Source: Bathynomus jamesi (taxonomy: Eukaryota > Arthropoda > Malacostraca > Isopoda > Cirolanidae). From it: a DNA stretch of 64,000 nucleotides. The notes below the pieces were generated by a model. The model was not told the origin of the DNA, did not search any database, and was given only the letters and a program-made list of their open reading frames with translations. The position numbers and the translations under genes are program-made. How positions within the stretch are numbered: the first letter of the stretch is position 1; every line of letters begins with the position of its first letter. Positions 1 to 11,131 of the stretch are shown in pieces. The stretch is taken from contig JAJOZX010012279.1 in assembly GCA_023014485.1 (NCBI GenBank), forward strand, positions 51,142 to 115,141, given 5' to 3'.

Positions 1-2473
1 GCTGATGAATTTATGTTAACGCAAGAAATAACAGAAAACACAAGAAAAAACAACTGCCTAGATTTGGCATTCACAAACAACAGTAATCTAATTGATAATA
101 GAAATATCCCCAGACCACAACATCATTCAAATAATAACTAATATAAAGGCAACAGGAAAAGAAAGAACACGCACAACAGAAAAGCAAATTCGAAATTTTT
201 AATTTTCACTCCAAAGCTATAAACTGGGAAGATGTGACATCCAGCATGGAAGTAATAGATTGGAAAACCATTTTCGAGGCCTAGACAACGGAGGAGATGC
301 TAATGACGTTAGAGGAGAAGACGTTAGAAATTGTGGAAAACATGTCCCAAAGATACAACAAAGAGGAAAGAGAAACAGGTTCGAAAGACAAAAGAGGGCA
401 TTGTTCCGAAAGAGAAAAAGAGTGACTGCAAAATTAAGTAATTGTAAAGATAACATCAGAAAAATATTAAATGATAAACTATAAAGTATCGATGTCGTCA
501 CACAGGAACTAATCGAGAAGCATACAGAAAAAGAAGAAGATGACGCTATAGAAGCGATAACGGCTAACTCAAAGTACTTCTATAATTTCGCAAAAAGAAA
601 GTCGAAAAACCATGCGACTATCGGACCTTTAAAAAATGAGAACAGTGATTTATCTGATGATCTAACAGAAATATCTGAAATATTAAGAGCTCAGTACGAA
701 TCATCTTTCAGTATCCCAAAACTGACAAATTGATATGCGATAGAAACGCGTTCTTTGAAGAAGAACCACAAGGGGAAAGTATAACGGATTTCGACTTTAC
801 GACGGATGATATTACACAAGCCATAGGGAAACTAAAAACACACTCAGCGGCAGGCCGGATAAATGGAATGCCACACTGATCAAAAACTGTAAGAATGCAA
901 TCGCTGAGCCCCTATACTGGATATGGAGACGATCATTAGACACGGGAGAAATATCGGGCATCCTGAAGAGCGCGAACATAGTCCCAATATATACAGGAGG
1001 AGATCGATCTGAGGCCAAAATCTATAGGCCAGTATCGCTTATCTCATCTCACTAAAATATTTGAAAGAATAGTTAGACAGAAAATCTATGACTTTTGGAA
1101 ACTCAGAAAAAATTCGATGATAACCAACACGGGTTTCGGTCAGGCAGATCATGCCTATCACAACTAATGGAACACTACGACAACATTATTGATTCACTTG
1201 AAAGTAATGAAAACTATGATGTACTATACACAGACTTTGCCAAAGCGTCGACAAGTGTGACCACGGAATCATAATACATAAACTGAAATATATGGGAATA
1301 ACAGGAAAAGTAGGGAAATGGATATATAATTTCCTTAGTGAGCGGCGGCAAGTCGTTACAGTACAAGGAGTATCTTCATCAGAATCAGAGGTCCTCAGCT
1401 CGTTCCACAAGGAACGGTATTAGCTCCACTACTCTTCATAATCATGCTAACTGACATAGATGAGGACGTTACCAGAGACAGCACAGTAACATCCTTTGCG
1501 GATGACACAAAGATCAGTAGAAAAATAAGAAGCCCAAAGGATATAGGATCTCTCCAAACTGACATAAACAGAATCTACAAGTGGACAGAAGACAACAATA
1601 TGAAATTTAACACAGAAATTTCAGCTGTTATGGTACGGAAAAAGAGAGGACCTAAAATCCATTGAATATTATACCTCAAATGGACAGGAAATTCAGAGAA
1701 ATTCCAGAGCAAAAGATTTAGGGGTTGTAATGACAGATGATGCGAAATTTGAAACACAAAATAAGATAGCAGTAAACAGAGCGAAGAGAATAATGGGTCA
1801 GATATTGAGAACCTTTAAACGAAGTGATAGGAATGTAATGATTCCTCTACTGAAAACCCTGATAATACCCAAATTGGAATACTGTTCAGTCCTAACATCC
1901 TCATATAAAAAAAAAACATTAGACAGCTGGAGGGGATCCAAAGAAGCTTCACAGCCAAGATCAATGGGTGCAAAGAACTAAATTACCTGGAAAGGTTACG
2001 AGAACTAGACCTATATTCACTGGAAAGGAGAAGAGAGAGATACACCATTATTTACACTTGGAAAATAATGGAGAAACTGGTCCCTAATCTTACTCTGAAC
2101 CCATAACTCCCCAAACAACGGTGGAAAAGAGAAGCGGTAGGCTGTGTCGTATTCCCAAATTGAAGGCGAGACAGGGAACATCCTTAACCCTGAAAGAAAA
2201 TAGTTTTGTAGTGAGAGGACCAAAATTGTTTAATCAGTTGCCCAAAGACCTAAGAAACACGAAGGGAGTTGCAGTGGAAATCTTCAAAAGAAGACTAGAC
2301 GCCTGGCTCAGAATAATCCCCGATGAGCCGGGCGTATCTGGCTATGTGAGGTGGAGAGCACAAGAATCCAACTCACTACTTCACCAGGCCAACTTGAGAG
2401 GAGGGGGGACAAGCTTGACCTTCGCGAAATGAGAAATCTTTGCGCGGAACCTTTGAAAGGTTGTAAGGTAAGG
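1..2473 (+). mobile_element. LINE A, CR1/L2-like non-LTR retrotransposon, 5' end outside window
   Basis: A decayed non-LTR retrotransposon in plus orientation. The first 120 bases resemble the end of an endonuclease domain (a 'LDLAFTN' type motif), followed by the linker and then reverse transcriptase blocks. The element runs straight into a (TA)n tract at about 2474, which looks like its 3' tail. LINE B at 4985-6700 is a related, diverged copy in the same orientation. Clade assignment (CR1/L2/Jockey group) is inference from the RT motifs. Confidence 0.75.
820..2432 (+). pseudogene. LINE A reverse transcriptase (broken)
   Basis: Encodes the RNA-dependent DNA polymerase of LINE A. Visible blocks in order are an 'AGPDKWNATLIK'-like fingers motif near 845-885, 'RPVSLIS' near 1030, 'HGFRSGRSCLSQL' near 1130-1165, 'YTDFAKA' (first catalytic Asp) near 1215-1230, 'PQGTVLAPLLF' near 1404-1437, the catalytic FADD box near 1494-1508, and a thumb/C-terminal part at 1730-1981 and 2121-2432 with 'RGPKLFNQLPKDLR'. 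At least five frame changes and stops separate the blocks, so it cannot make an active enzyme. No start codon is meaningful because the ORF begins before the window. Confidence 0.8.

Positions 2474-2533
<60 letters not shown>
2474..2533. repeat. (TA)n microsatellite at LINE A 3' end
   Basis: About 60 bases of pure TA directly after LINE A and directly before a PLE terminal fragment. Confidence 0.95.
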
Positions 2534-2537
<4 letters not shown>

Positions 2538-2655
2538 AATAAAACCACGAAGGAAAGGAAACACAGAATGGTTCTCAAGCGCTTTCGTCTAATGACATCC
2601 TCAGGAACACTGAAGTACATAAAGAGTTACAGCCTATATAGGTTACAAAAAAAAA
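2534..2655 (-). mobile_element. PLE terminal fragment with hammerhead-like motif (family 2)
   Basis: On the minus strand, positions 2604-2574 hold CTGAGGA, then a GTC/GAC stem with an ATTA loop, then GAAA, then a self-complementary AGCGCT. This fits the hammerhead core CUGANGA...GAAA, with one extra U between CUGAGGA and stem II. The same fragment recurs at 25664-25800. Sequences of this kind are known at PLE termini; no coding part is attached here. Bounded by TA tracts on both sides. Confidence 0.55.
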
Positions 2656-2656
2656 A

Positions 2657-2663
<7 letters not shown>

Positions 2664-2699
<36 letters not shown>

Positions 2700-2734
2700 G
2701 TATCATATATACACATACATATATATATATACAA
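2664..2734. repeat. TA-rich microsatellite left of PLE doublet A
   Basis: TA repeats with short interruptions, adjoining the outer end of the left arm of the PLE inverted doublet. Confidence 0.85.
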
Positions 2735-2997
2735 TGAACGGAGAATTAAAAATAAAAATTAAACATTAAAGGATTGTGGGAGGAGCATACAAATTTGTAA
2801 GGAAAAACTACCGATTTTTAGCACAAGATTAAATGAATTGTTTCCAACCAATGTTATAGATAAAAAAAAAAAATACAAATTTATACTGGAAATCTGCCCT
2901 GGTTTTGGCACTCTGACCTTTTTGTTTAAGTTCGATATATATAAAAATAAATTGAAAAATAAAAGTTATTAGAGTAGCGTACAAGTTTACCAAAGAT

Positions 2998-3844
2998 TTA
3001 GCGTTTACCCTTATCTAAATCTGTTCTGAAGGAATTCAAAACAACAGGATTGAGTTGAAAAAGACCTTTGCTTATGTTGAAGTTATTTGTAAGTTCGATA
3101 ATGGCAGACTCAAGAATATTTCTATTAACAATGTTGCTAGAGTGAAATAAAACTGAAGCATTATTCCAATCAATACAGTGGGATAACTCTGACAAATGGA
3201 CAAAAAGGGCACTGGACGACTGTCCTGTTCTAACGGAATATTGATGCTGTTTTATACGTGTGTGCAAATCCTTTCCCGTCTGACCTATGTAAAAGGAATC
3301 ACATTGTTTACAACCAATTTTATAGATAATGCCTGAATTATTGGTGGGGCTATTTTTTACTGATATTTTTCACAATATTGTTATATGAAAATACTACATT
3401 AATATCCAAAAGTTTAAGTACATTAGCAATGCCTAAAAAGCCCGGGAAAAATGGAAGTACTAAAATATTTTTTGACAAAGTACGAGTGTTATTATTCACT
3501 CGATAGAAAGTTCGTTTTGCCTTGTTGAGACAAGATTCCATAAACGCAGATGGATAACACAGATAACTTCCAATACCGTTGATTTTTTCCAATTCGGCAT
3601 CGATGTATTCCGGACTGGCGATCCTAAGGGCGCAGAGAAACATTGAAGAAAAAAATGGCCTTCTTAGTGGGGGAGTCATGTCCCGAGTAAAAGTGTACGT
3701 AGGACAAATTGTTTTTTTTTTCCGATAGATACTAAACTTAAAACCTGGGCTTTCCCTATGTACACGCACATCCAAAAACGGGATTGAGTTGTCTTGTGAA
3801 TAATAACACTCGTACTTTGTCAAAAAATATTTTAGTACTTCCAT
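2998..3844 (-). pseudogene. PLE A minus copy: RT C-terminus plus GIY-YIG endonuclease (broken)
   Basis: Minus-strand reading gives the end of a Penelope RT ('IPFLDVRVHRESPGFKF', about 3785-3735) followed by the linker and a GIY-YIG nuclease domain ('IIYKIGCKQCDSFYIGQTG', about 3330-3270). The frame breaks near 3350 and again near 3268. The copy starts inside the RT, so palm motifs with the catalytic Asp pair are absent. PLE nucleases nick target DNA for integration; this copy is inactive. Confidence 0.75.
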
Positions 3845-4314
3845 TTTTCCCGGGCTTTTTAGGCATTGCTAATGTACTTAAACTTTTGGGTATTAATGTA
3901 GTATTTTCATATAACAATATTGTGAAAAATATCATAGTAACAAATAGCCCTACCAATAATTCAGGCATTATCTATAAAATTGGTTGTAAACAATGTGATT
4001 CCTTTTACATAGGTCAGACGGGAAAGGATTTGCACACACGTATAAAACAGCATCAATATTCCGTTAGAACAGGACAGTCGTCCAGTGCCCTTTTTGTCCA
4101 TTTGTCAGAGTTATCCCACTGTATTGATTGGAATAATGCTTCAGTTTTATTTCACTCTAGCAGCATTGTTAATAGAAATATTCTTGAGTCTGCCATTATC
4201 CAACTTACAAATAACTTCAACATAAGCAAAGGTCTTTTTCAACTCGATCCTGTTGTTTTGAATTCCTTCAGAACAGATTTAGATAAGAAGGGTAGAACGC
4301 TAAATCTTTGGTAA
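3784..4314 (+). pseudogene. PLE A plus copy: GIY-YIG endonuclease domain (5'-truncated, open frame)
   Basis: An open frame of about 176 codons. Residues 1-55 are RT-to-nuclease linker. The GIY-YIG core follows ('GIIYKIGCKQCDSFYIGQTG', residues about 62-81), then the conserved 'LHTRIKQHQYSVRTG' helix with Arg, and a Glu in 'ILESAIIQL' near residue 139 that could supply the metal-binding acid. The open reading frame and its near identity to the minus arm suggest the duplication is fairly young. Without the RT it is not a complete element. Confidence 0.75.
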
Positions 4315-4567
4315 ACTTGTACGCTACTCTAACTTTTATTTTTCAATTTATTTTTATATATATCGAACTTAAACAAGAAGGGCAGAGTGCTAAAACCTGG
4401 GCACATTTCCAGTATAAATTTGTATTATTTTTTTTTTTATCTATAACATTGGTTGGAAACAATTCATTTAATCTTGTGCTAAAAATCGGTAGTTTTTCCT
4501 TACAAATTTGTATGCTCCTCCCACAATCCTTTAATGCTTAATTTTTATTTTTAATTCTCCGTTTATT

Positions 4568-4578
4568 GTATATATATG

Positions 4579-4641
<63 letters not shown>

Positions 4642-4656
4642 ATGTGTATGTATATA
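4568..4656. repeat. (TA)n microsatellite right of PLE doublet A
   Basis: Long TA run ending in GTGTGTATG repeats, immediately before a mariner terminus. Confidence 0.9.
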
Positions 4657-4990
4657 CAGGGTGTACATAAAGTCAGGATCTATTTTTGTGAAGCACTTGG
4701 AAATTATATGGAATTCAATCATAAAATGATAAAGTGGTAACATTTATTAAATAATTAAGAGTAGGATTCGATGTGACGCCCATCAGTATCCCTGCACAGC
4801 TCAAATCGTTCCGCAGCATTTCTAAACACATTCTGGAGCATTTGCGGGGTTATTTTATCTGCAGCAGTTCGAATACGTGTACGTAAGTTTTCAAGACTCG
4901 TAATCTTCGTCTGATAGACGTGCGATTTGATAAAGCCCCATGCAAAGAAATCTAAAGGGGTTAAATCTGGTGATCTCGCTGGCCAAGGTC
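4657..4990 (-). pseudogene. Tc1/mariner-superfamily transposase C-terminus (fragment)
   Basis: A terminus starting CAGGGTGTACATAAAGTC follows a TA. On the minus strand about 78 codons (4988-4755) read 'WPARSPDLTPLDFFAWGFIK', holding the third catalytic Asp region, and end at TAA (4757-4755). The fragment breaks off at about 4990 where LINE B begins. Related C-termini lie at 29.7 kb and 36.5 kb but belong to different subfamilies. Confidence 0.75.
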
Positions 4991-6700
4991 AGTTGCTTCC
5001 GCGTCCGATCCAGCGATTTGGAAAACGTCCATTTAGATAATCCTGAACAATTTTGGCATAGTGACAAGGAGCACCATACAGATCAACCAAGAACAAATCC
5101 CGGCACAAACCTATTAATGGACTTCGAGTTCACGGAAGGAGATGTAATTATGGCCTTATCACAGATGCGAGACAATTCGGCGCCAGGGCCAGACACATGG
5201 AGTGCCACATTTCTGTAAAAATGCAAAGAGAGTATTGCAAAACCGCTACACTTCCTATGAAGGAAATCACTTGGCACAGGACAAATTCCACTCACCTTAA
5301 AGAACGCAAACATTGACCCCCTATTTAAAGGTGGTAACAGAGCAATGCCCAAAAATTATCGGCCAGTGGCTCTCACCTCACACCTAATAAAGTGTTTTGA
5401 ACGCATAATTAGAGGCAAAACTACCTACTACCTACAAGAAAAAGACTTATACAACCCAAATCAACATGGCTTCAGGGCGGGAAGATCATGCTTGTCACAG
5501 CTACTGGACCACGAGAAAAATATTAGGAACATTGTGTCGAGGACAAAACATTGATGTAATATATACGGACTTTGCTAAAGCCTTCGATAAATGTGACTAT
5601 GGAATCATAGCACACAAACTTAAGGATACAGGAATTACTGGAAAGTTTGGAAGGTGGATATTTAATTTCTTGACGTAAAGAACGCAAAGAGTGGTGGTAA
5701 ACGGAGTTAAATCGGAGGTCTCGGAAGTCGTGAGCTCTGTCCCACAAGGGACAGTATTAGCTCCATTGCTATTCATAATAATGATTGCAGATACTGATTC
5801 AGATATTAAGGACAGTATTGTATCATGCTTCGCAGATGACACAAAGGTATGTAAGGAAATACTGAACGAAGATGACTTAAGAAAGCTACAAAACGACATT
5901 GAAACATTATTCCAGTGGGCAGAAGACAACAATATGAAGTTCAACGAAGAAAAATTCCAACTTCTAAGATATGGTAATAACAAAGAGTTGCAGAAAAAAG
6001 GGTAGAAAACTCCGCAAGCCAAACAGATAACACCAAATCCACAAGTCAGGGATCTTGGAGTAGTAATGTCGTCGGATGCAGAATTCAGAGAGCACTATAA
6101 AATCAAAATCACAACGGCTAGAAAAATAATGGGAATCATCTGGAGGAGCTTCCGCAGCAGAAAAGCAAACATCATGCTCAAATTATGGAAGAGTCTAGTC
6201 CTACCAATAATTGAGTATTGCTCAGTACTCGCAAGCCCACGCAGAAAAAGAGACATTGCGAACAGTGAAGCTATACAAAGGACTATACGGAAGGTGAAGA
6301 CTACTGGTCTCGACTACAATCCCTGGAACTCTACTCTCTTGAAAGAAGGCGCGAGCGGTACACAATAATATTCATATGGAAAATACTTGTGGGCTCTGTC
6401 CCTAACCTCAAAAATGAAATAGAAACAAACTGGAATGAGAGAAGAGGCAGATTTTGTACGGTCCCAGCTGCGGTGGGACAAGGGGCCATGAAAACGAGGA
6501 TGGAAAATACCCTCAGAATACGGGGCCCAAAGCTTTTCAATGTCCTTGCAAAAGACGTGACCAGCCATGCGTGGCTGGCTACGAGTGCAGGAGGAGATCA
6601 GACAGGAATTCCGTCCTTCACCAAGTCCCACAAATGAGGCAGGATGCTGCTCCTGAACCGTTGTTGAAACTCACCAAAATCTCTGATTGACTAATAAAAA
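4985..6700 (+). mobile_element. LINE B, CR1/L2-like, 5'-truncated
   Basis: Second copy of the LINE A type, truncated at its 5' end against the mariner fragment. It ends in a short A-rich stretch and then (TA)n at 6707. Sharing of block order and wording with LINE A ('PQGTVLAPLLFIIM', 'DNNMKFN', 'RGPKLFN') shows one family. Confidence 0.75.
5080..6637 (+). pseudogene. LINE B reverse transcriptase (broken)
   Basis: RT blocks: 'NSAPGPDTWSATF' near 5178-5215, 'YRPVALTSHLIKCFERII' near 5359-5412, 'QHGFRAGRSCLSQLLDH' near 5463-5511, 'YTDFAKAFDKCDYGII' near 5562-5610, 'VPQGTVLAPLLFIIM' near 5740-5783, catalytic 'FADDTK' near 5830-5847, and thumb sequences to about 6640. Stops or frame changes occur near 5216, 5520, 5678 and 6005, so it is inactive. 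The longest intact piece (5691-6005) covers the FADD palm region. Confidence 0.8.
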
Positions 6701-6706
6701 AAATTT

Positions 6707-6816
6707 TATATATATATATATATATTATATATATATATAATTATATAATATACAAACTCAGAATGGTTCCCTGAGAAAATTATATGTTAAACACAGACCG
6801 TGCATGGTCTGTGTTT

Positions 6817-6853
<37 letters not shown>

Positions 6854-6889
6854 ATATATACGAGTACATATATTATATATCATATATAT

Positions 6890-6934
<45 letters not shown>

Positions 6935-6956
6935 AATTATATATACATATTATATT

Positions 6957-6990
<34 letters not shown>

Positions 6991-6995
6991 TTTTT
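6707..6995. repeat. (TA)n-rich block with an 18-bp-stem palindrome
   Basis: Interrupted TA runs. At about 6780-6823 a perfect inverted repeat (ATATGTTAAACACAGACC, 6-nt loop, then its complement) sits between TA runs. No gene. Confidence 0.85.
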
Positions 6996-7000
6996 TTTTT

Positions 7001-7203
7001 TATTGGGGTTGTTTAACCTCCTTCGCAACAGCTAAGGTCATATGACGGAGGGGACCTACAGCTTTACGTGGGATCCGAACCACGGGTCGCTACATAATCT
7101 GGGTGCGGAGGACGATCTCCCATCCAACTACGACCCAGACCCATGTCGCTTAACTTCGCTGATCTCCGGGAAGCGGTGTTATGACATTGGCCACGACGTA
7201 GCC
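7001..7203 (-). mobile_element. 5S rRNA-derived SINE (SINE3-type)
   Basis: Read on the minus strand from about 7200, the first 110 bases follow 5S rRNA: 'GGCCAATGTCATAACACC', then 'GAAGTTAAGCGACATGGG' matching internal promoter box A, then 'TTGGATGGGAGATCGTCC' matching box C. A non-5S body follows ('GTTCGGATCCCACG', 'AAGCTGTAGGTCCC') and ends in A-rich sequence near 7003-6990. Such SINEs use the 5S internal promoter for RNA polymerase III. Body fragments of the same family occur near 9.58, 13.88 and 31.7 kb. Confidence 0.75.
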
Positions 7204-7230
7204 CATATATATATATATATATATATATAG
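7204..7230. repeat. (TA)n microsatellite
   Basis: TA run directly at the 5S-like head of the SINE. Confidence 0.9.
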
Positions 7231-7589
7231 TGGGCCTAGTTTTAGCCGTTTAAGGTGATAATAATTAATTTAATGCTAGTGATTAATTGATGCAATGATT
7301 GAGTATTAATGACAGGCTGGGTTAACCATTTATGATGTTTTACAGTATCACCAGTTGAAGGTGGCTAATGGAGTAGGCCTATTATAATATTTATGAGTGA
7401 TACGAATTGCTTCGAGGTCACCAGCTTGGATTACACCCAAGCGAATATTGTTAAGATTATAAAATAACACCTTATTGTTTCGTATTTAATTGAGAAAATA
7501 ATTCAGTTATTTGTTCACAGTGAATAACAAATGATAAACAATGATTAGAGTGCCTAACAATTCTATAACGACATTTGTATTAGGGAAAA

Positions 7590-8160
7590 TTCTGACTGAA
7601 GATTAATAAATAAAAGGGATTACACAGATCAACTGTTAAGAAATACGCTCGTGATTACAGAAATTATGCATGTGCGTTATAATAAAACAAATAGATTATG
7701 TAACACGCTGATTATGAAGGCTAAAGGTTATGCATGAATGAACATTGAATGGGCCTAGTAATGACACAGAATGCACGTGCGTTTAGTACACTGAATAGAA
7801 TGCGTAACACACTGATTAAATAGGCTAGATGTTAGGCATGAATGAACATGGAATAAATGATGCAACCAAATGATAATGGAAATTAGTGACATGCGTTTAC
7901 GGTGCTCTTTAAGTCACGTATTACACTGCTTATTTAGGTCAGAGTTACGCATTAATGGACTACTAAACAAGATGCTGGGGCCTAATGATAATTGGGAGAA
8001 ATACAATGAATGATTACACCAACATCATCTATGTAAAAGCAATTATATGATGCTAAGTGATTACGTATCAATGGAACATAGAAACAAGATGTTGTGGCCT
8101 AATGATAATTGGAAGGGATGTACTAATTGGTACACCGTAAATGAATTAGGCCTTCAGTAA
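7590..8160. repeat. Degenerate tandem repeat, period about 105-115 bp
   Basis: About five diverged units. Recurring landmarks are a GTAACACNCTGATTA-like start (7699, 7805, 7917), an ATGCATGAATGAACAT-like segment, and GGCCTAATGATAATTGG (near 7979 and 8097). Confidence 0.6.
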
Positions 8161-9099
8161 GAGAATACTTAAATCTATCACATAAAATAAACGGATGTAA
8201 AGTATTTATATGACTGAACACAATAACAGATGATGCGCGGAGTTGCGGTACTGGAATGACACTTGAATTATGAACTAGGCCTACTGCGTTTTAACGATAG
8301 TCAGTTTGACCGAATTATGAAACACTGCGTTTATAGCCTACTCTCCTGCGGTTCACTGGGTAGGCTTTAAGTTATTGTTTTAAGCAAAGAGACAAGGCTT
8401 ACCAGTAAGATAAGGATACCTCTAGGTTGACGCGTCGCTTGGAGGGTGGCCTGTTGAACTAATAGGCTCGAAGTGTTGACCGTCCTATTAAAGCGATTTG
8501 ACTGAGCGCTGGTCGCTTTGTTGATTAGGCCTCTTGAGATGGAGAAGACGTTTGAAGGTGATCTTGCAGACGTAGGCGCGGGTGTTGTTACCTCTTCAGA
8601 TGCAGGATGGCCTGAAAGTGATCGGGCCTAATGGATTCTCGTTGACGGCCGTTTTTCGGGAAGCGGTGAAAACTGACCAGATGTGAAGTGATTTGGGTTC
8701 GTAGCTTCGCCGTCGAGTCACGTAATGTGTCCACCCTGAGGATATCTTCTTGTAGCGTTGAGCTACGCCGGTGCTTTCGAGGATGACTCTTGACCAGTTG
8801 AGGTGTGGTGAGAGGCCAATGAAAACGCATACAGCGGGAAAGACTTAGCTTACTTAGTGATGATCATGCGTTCTTGGGTGAAGTGTCGAAGTGAGCCTTG
8901 AAAGGAGCCAGCTAAAGCTGATGCTATGACGACGTGAAGGATGAACTTACGAGATGATCGCACGAAAAGGAGTAGGGTTTGGTAGAGAACCTTACTTGAT
9001 GATAGACTTCGTGTAGGCTCGACCGGAGCCTTGAAGGAACAGCGGGTCGCTCCTCCGGCAGGAAGCCGGAGGGCGGTTGACGTGACGAGTTCTGCTGCT

Positions 9100-9170
9100 C
9101 GTGAAGGTGGAGAGCAAGTGAGTGAGAGTGAGTGATAATGAATATCAGTGGAAACTCGCTTATATAACCT
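9100..9170 (-). promoter_or_regulatory. Candidate TATA core promoter
   Basis: Minus strand has TATATAAGC at about 9165-9157, followed about 30 bases downstream by TCATTATCACTCACTCTCA, a plausible start region. No ORF of recognised function follows. Weak call from motif spacing only. Confidence 0.3.
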
Positions 9171-9377
9171 CTGTGACGCGGAAACCTTCGCGGGCATTTC
9201 TTGAAACTCCGCCCACGCGTCCTTGATAATGGCTTGCTTTCGCGCCTTTTGGGAAGAAACAGACGCTTTCAGTGTTTCATATTCCTTCACCACGTGTCTC
9301 TACCAAGAATGTTTGATGATGACGTGGAAGGAAGAATTTGTCTGTCTACTTGTTAGTCTATTTCTTGTCGGTCCGCT

Positions 9378-9440
9378 ACATATATATTATATATATATAT
9401 ATATGCATAAATGTGTATATATATATATATATTATATATA

Positions 9441-9477
<37 letters not shown>
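9378..9477. repeat. (TA)n microsatellite
   Basis: Interrupted TA runs beside the 3' end of LINE C. Short TYIYIY peptides predicted here are artefacts of the repeat. Confidence 0.9.
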
Positions 9478-9479
<2 letters not shown>

Positions 9480-9554
9480 ATAATGTTATAATGTTTCAGA
9501 CCAACAAAGACCCTAGGATCCACTCGTGGCTGGTCTACCTAACTGTGTTCTTAA

Positions 9555-9630
9555 TTGTGTATTGTGCATGTCCTCCTTGGTGGCGGAGAGGACCTACAAT
9601 TTTACTTGGGTTCGGATCCACAAGGCCTTA
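9555..9630 (-). repeat. SINE body fragment
   Basis: Minus strand 'GGATCCGAACCCAAGTAAAA' then 'TTGTAGGTCCTCTCC' parallels the non-5S body of the SINE at 7001-7203. No 5S-like head is visible. Confidence 0.5.
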
Positions 9631-9748
9631 ATTTTACTACCTTAAATTATACCCAATCTATCAACATATGCATCTAATCGATTTTTAAACGTTTATAGAC
9701 GTGCTACTAATTACTTCTACCGGCAAACTATTCCACCTATTTACTATT

Positions 9749-11131
9749 CTATGCGTAAAAAAAGTTTTTAGCAACTGCTGTCTCGAACCTTCTACTTGTC
9801 AACTTACACCCATTATTTATTGTCCTATTATATTGAGATATTTCGAAAAAGCTATCTCTATCTTCGTTATCGAACCCATTCATAATTTTGAAAACCTGCA
9901 TTAGATCACCACTTAGCCTCTTAGTCTCGAGTGTAGTAAATTTTAATTCCTTAAGCCTATCCTCGTACGACTTCGACCTAAGCGACGGAATCATCTTAGT
10001 TGCTCGTCTTTGAACTCTTTCTATTTTGTCTATATCTTTTCGCATATGCGGATTCCAAAATTAGATCGCGTACTCCAAATGGGGTCTAACTAATGATTTA
10101 TAAAAACGAACAATAATATCGCGCGATTTGTACTAAAAATTCAGAGCTATAAAACCTAACACTTTGTTCGCTTTATTGACCGCTGCTGTACTTTGTTTCG
10201 CTACTTTTAAATCACCATAGACTATAACTCCTAAATCTTTTTCCTGCTCTACGCTTGTTAACTCCTTCCCTGACATACTATACGCAAAATTACCGTTACG
10301 CGAACCTATATGTAAAATTTTGCACTTATCGACGTTAAATCTCATTTGCCATGTGACTGACCAATCAACGATTTTATTCAGATCTTCCTGGATTTTACTT
10401 CTGTCTTCGTCATTAATCGCCCTACCACCCAACTTCGTGTCGTCCGCAAACTTTGAGACTGTACTGACTAGGCCGACATCTAAATTGTTAATATATATAA
10501 GAAAAAGCAAGGGGCCCAATACAGAACCCTGAGAAACGTCACTCGCTACATTAGCCTAACACGACTCCGCTCCATCAACGACCACCCACTGTTTCCTACC
10601 CCGCAACCACTCTTCTATCCAATTTATCACTACACCCCTGATTACATGAGCCTTAGTTTTTTCAATGAGTCTTTTGTGCGGTACGGTGTCAAACGCTTTT
10701 TGAAAATCTAAATATACTACATCAACCGCCCGATGACGCTCGTAAACTTCAACCACGCTTTGAAAAAATTCTAAAAAATTAGTTAAGCAAGATTTGTTTC
10801 GCCTAAAACCGTGCTGCGTATTTCTAATCAAGTTATGCAATTCCAAATGTTTGACTGTACGATCCCTAATTATTGATTCCAGTAGCTTACCTACAACAGA
10901 CGTTAAACTGATTGGCCTATAATTTCCCGCCACACCTTTATCGCCTTTCTTAAAGATAGGTGTTACATTTGCTAACTTGAAATTATCTGGTACGCACCCC
11001 TCAGAAAGAGACGCATTAAAAATCTTTGTTAGCGGCAAAACAATGGTTTCTTTTAATTCTTTTAGTTGTATGGGATATATGGAATCCGGCCCCGGTGATT
11101 TACGCATTTTCATTTTATCAATATAGCGCAT
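9749..11131 (-). pseudogene. LINE C reverse transcriptase (broken)
   Basis: Minus strand 11131-10556 reads 'KMRKSPGPDSIYPIQLKEL', 'ANVTPIFKKGDKGVAGNYRP', 'ISLTSVVGKLLESIIRD', 'HGFRRNKSCLTNFLEF' and 'DVVYLDFQKAFDTVPH' (first catalytic Asp). After a break near 10540 the second piece (10519-10133) has 'GPLLFLIYINNLD' and the catalytic 'FADDTKL'. A third piece (10045-9749) is the C-terminal 'IERVQRRATKMIPSLRSKSYEDRL' region. Two or more frame breaks separate them. Function was target-primed reverse transcription. Confidence 0.85.

Larger units (their letters stand above)
2735..4567. mobile_element. Penelope-like element doublet A (inverted, head to head)
   Basis: Two partial PLE copies face each other. 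The left arm (2735-3500, minus) and right arm (3796-4567, plus) are near-identical inverted repeats of about 765 bp, ending in the same non-coding tail and then in (TA)n. The 295-bp middle is present once and belongs to the minus copy. Both copies lack the RT N-terminus. Inverted, 5'-truncated partner copies are a known PLE habit. Confidence 0.8.
7231..9240. other. Two-kilobase non-coding stretch
   Basis: No ORF here resembles a protein. The left part is AT-rich and holds the satellite at 7590-8160. The right part (8500-9240) is more GC-rich and, read on minus, has a TATA-like site and a hairpin-forming CTCCGGCTTCCTGCCGGAG near 9070-9050. It could be a TE 5' region or an LTR; I cannot decide. 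Confidence 0.5.

Noticed and set aside
217..501. 94-codon minus ORF inside LINE A
   Set aside because: Opposite to the LINE coding strand and without recognisable features; the plus frame fits the LINE linker.
2351..2762. ORFs rich in Tyr-Ile across TA repeats (also at 4531, 6800, 9223, 19529, 27707, 29246, 32017, 58639, 59273, 59632)
   Set aside because: They translate (TA)n microsatellites and have no other content.
8588..9293. Minus ORFs of 80 and 147 codons in the GC-richer part of the 7.2-9.2 kb stretch
   Set aside because: No recognisable domain; the compositional bias and the promoter-like sequence inside make a protein unlikely, although an LTR or UTR remains possible.
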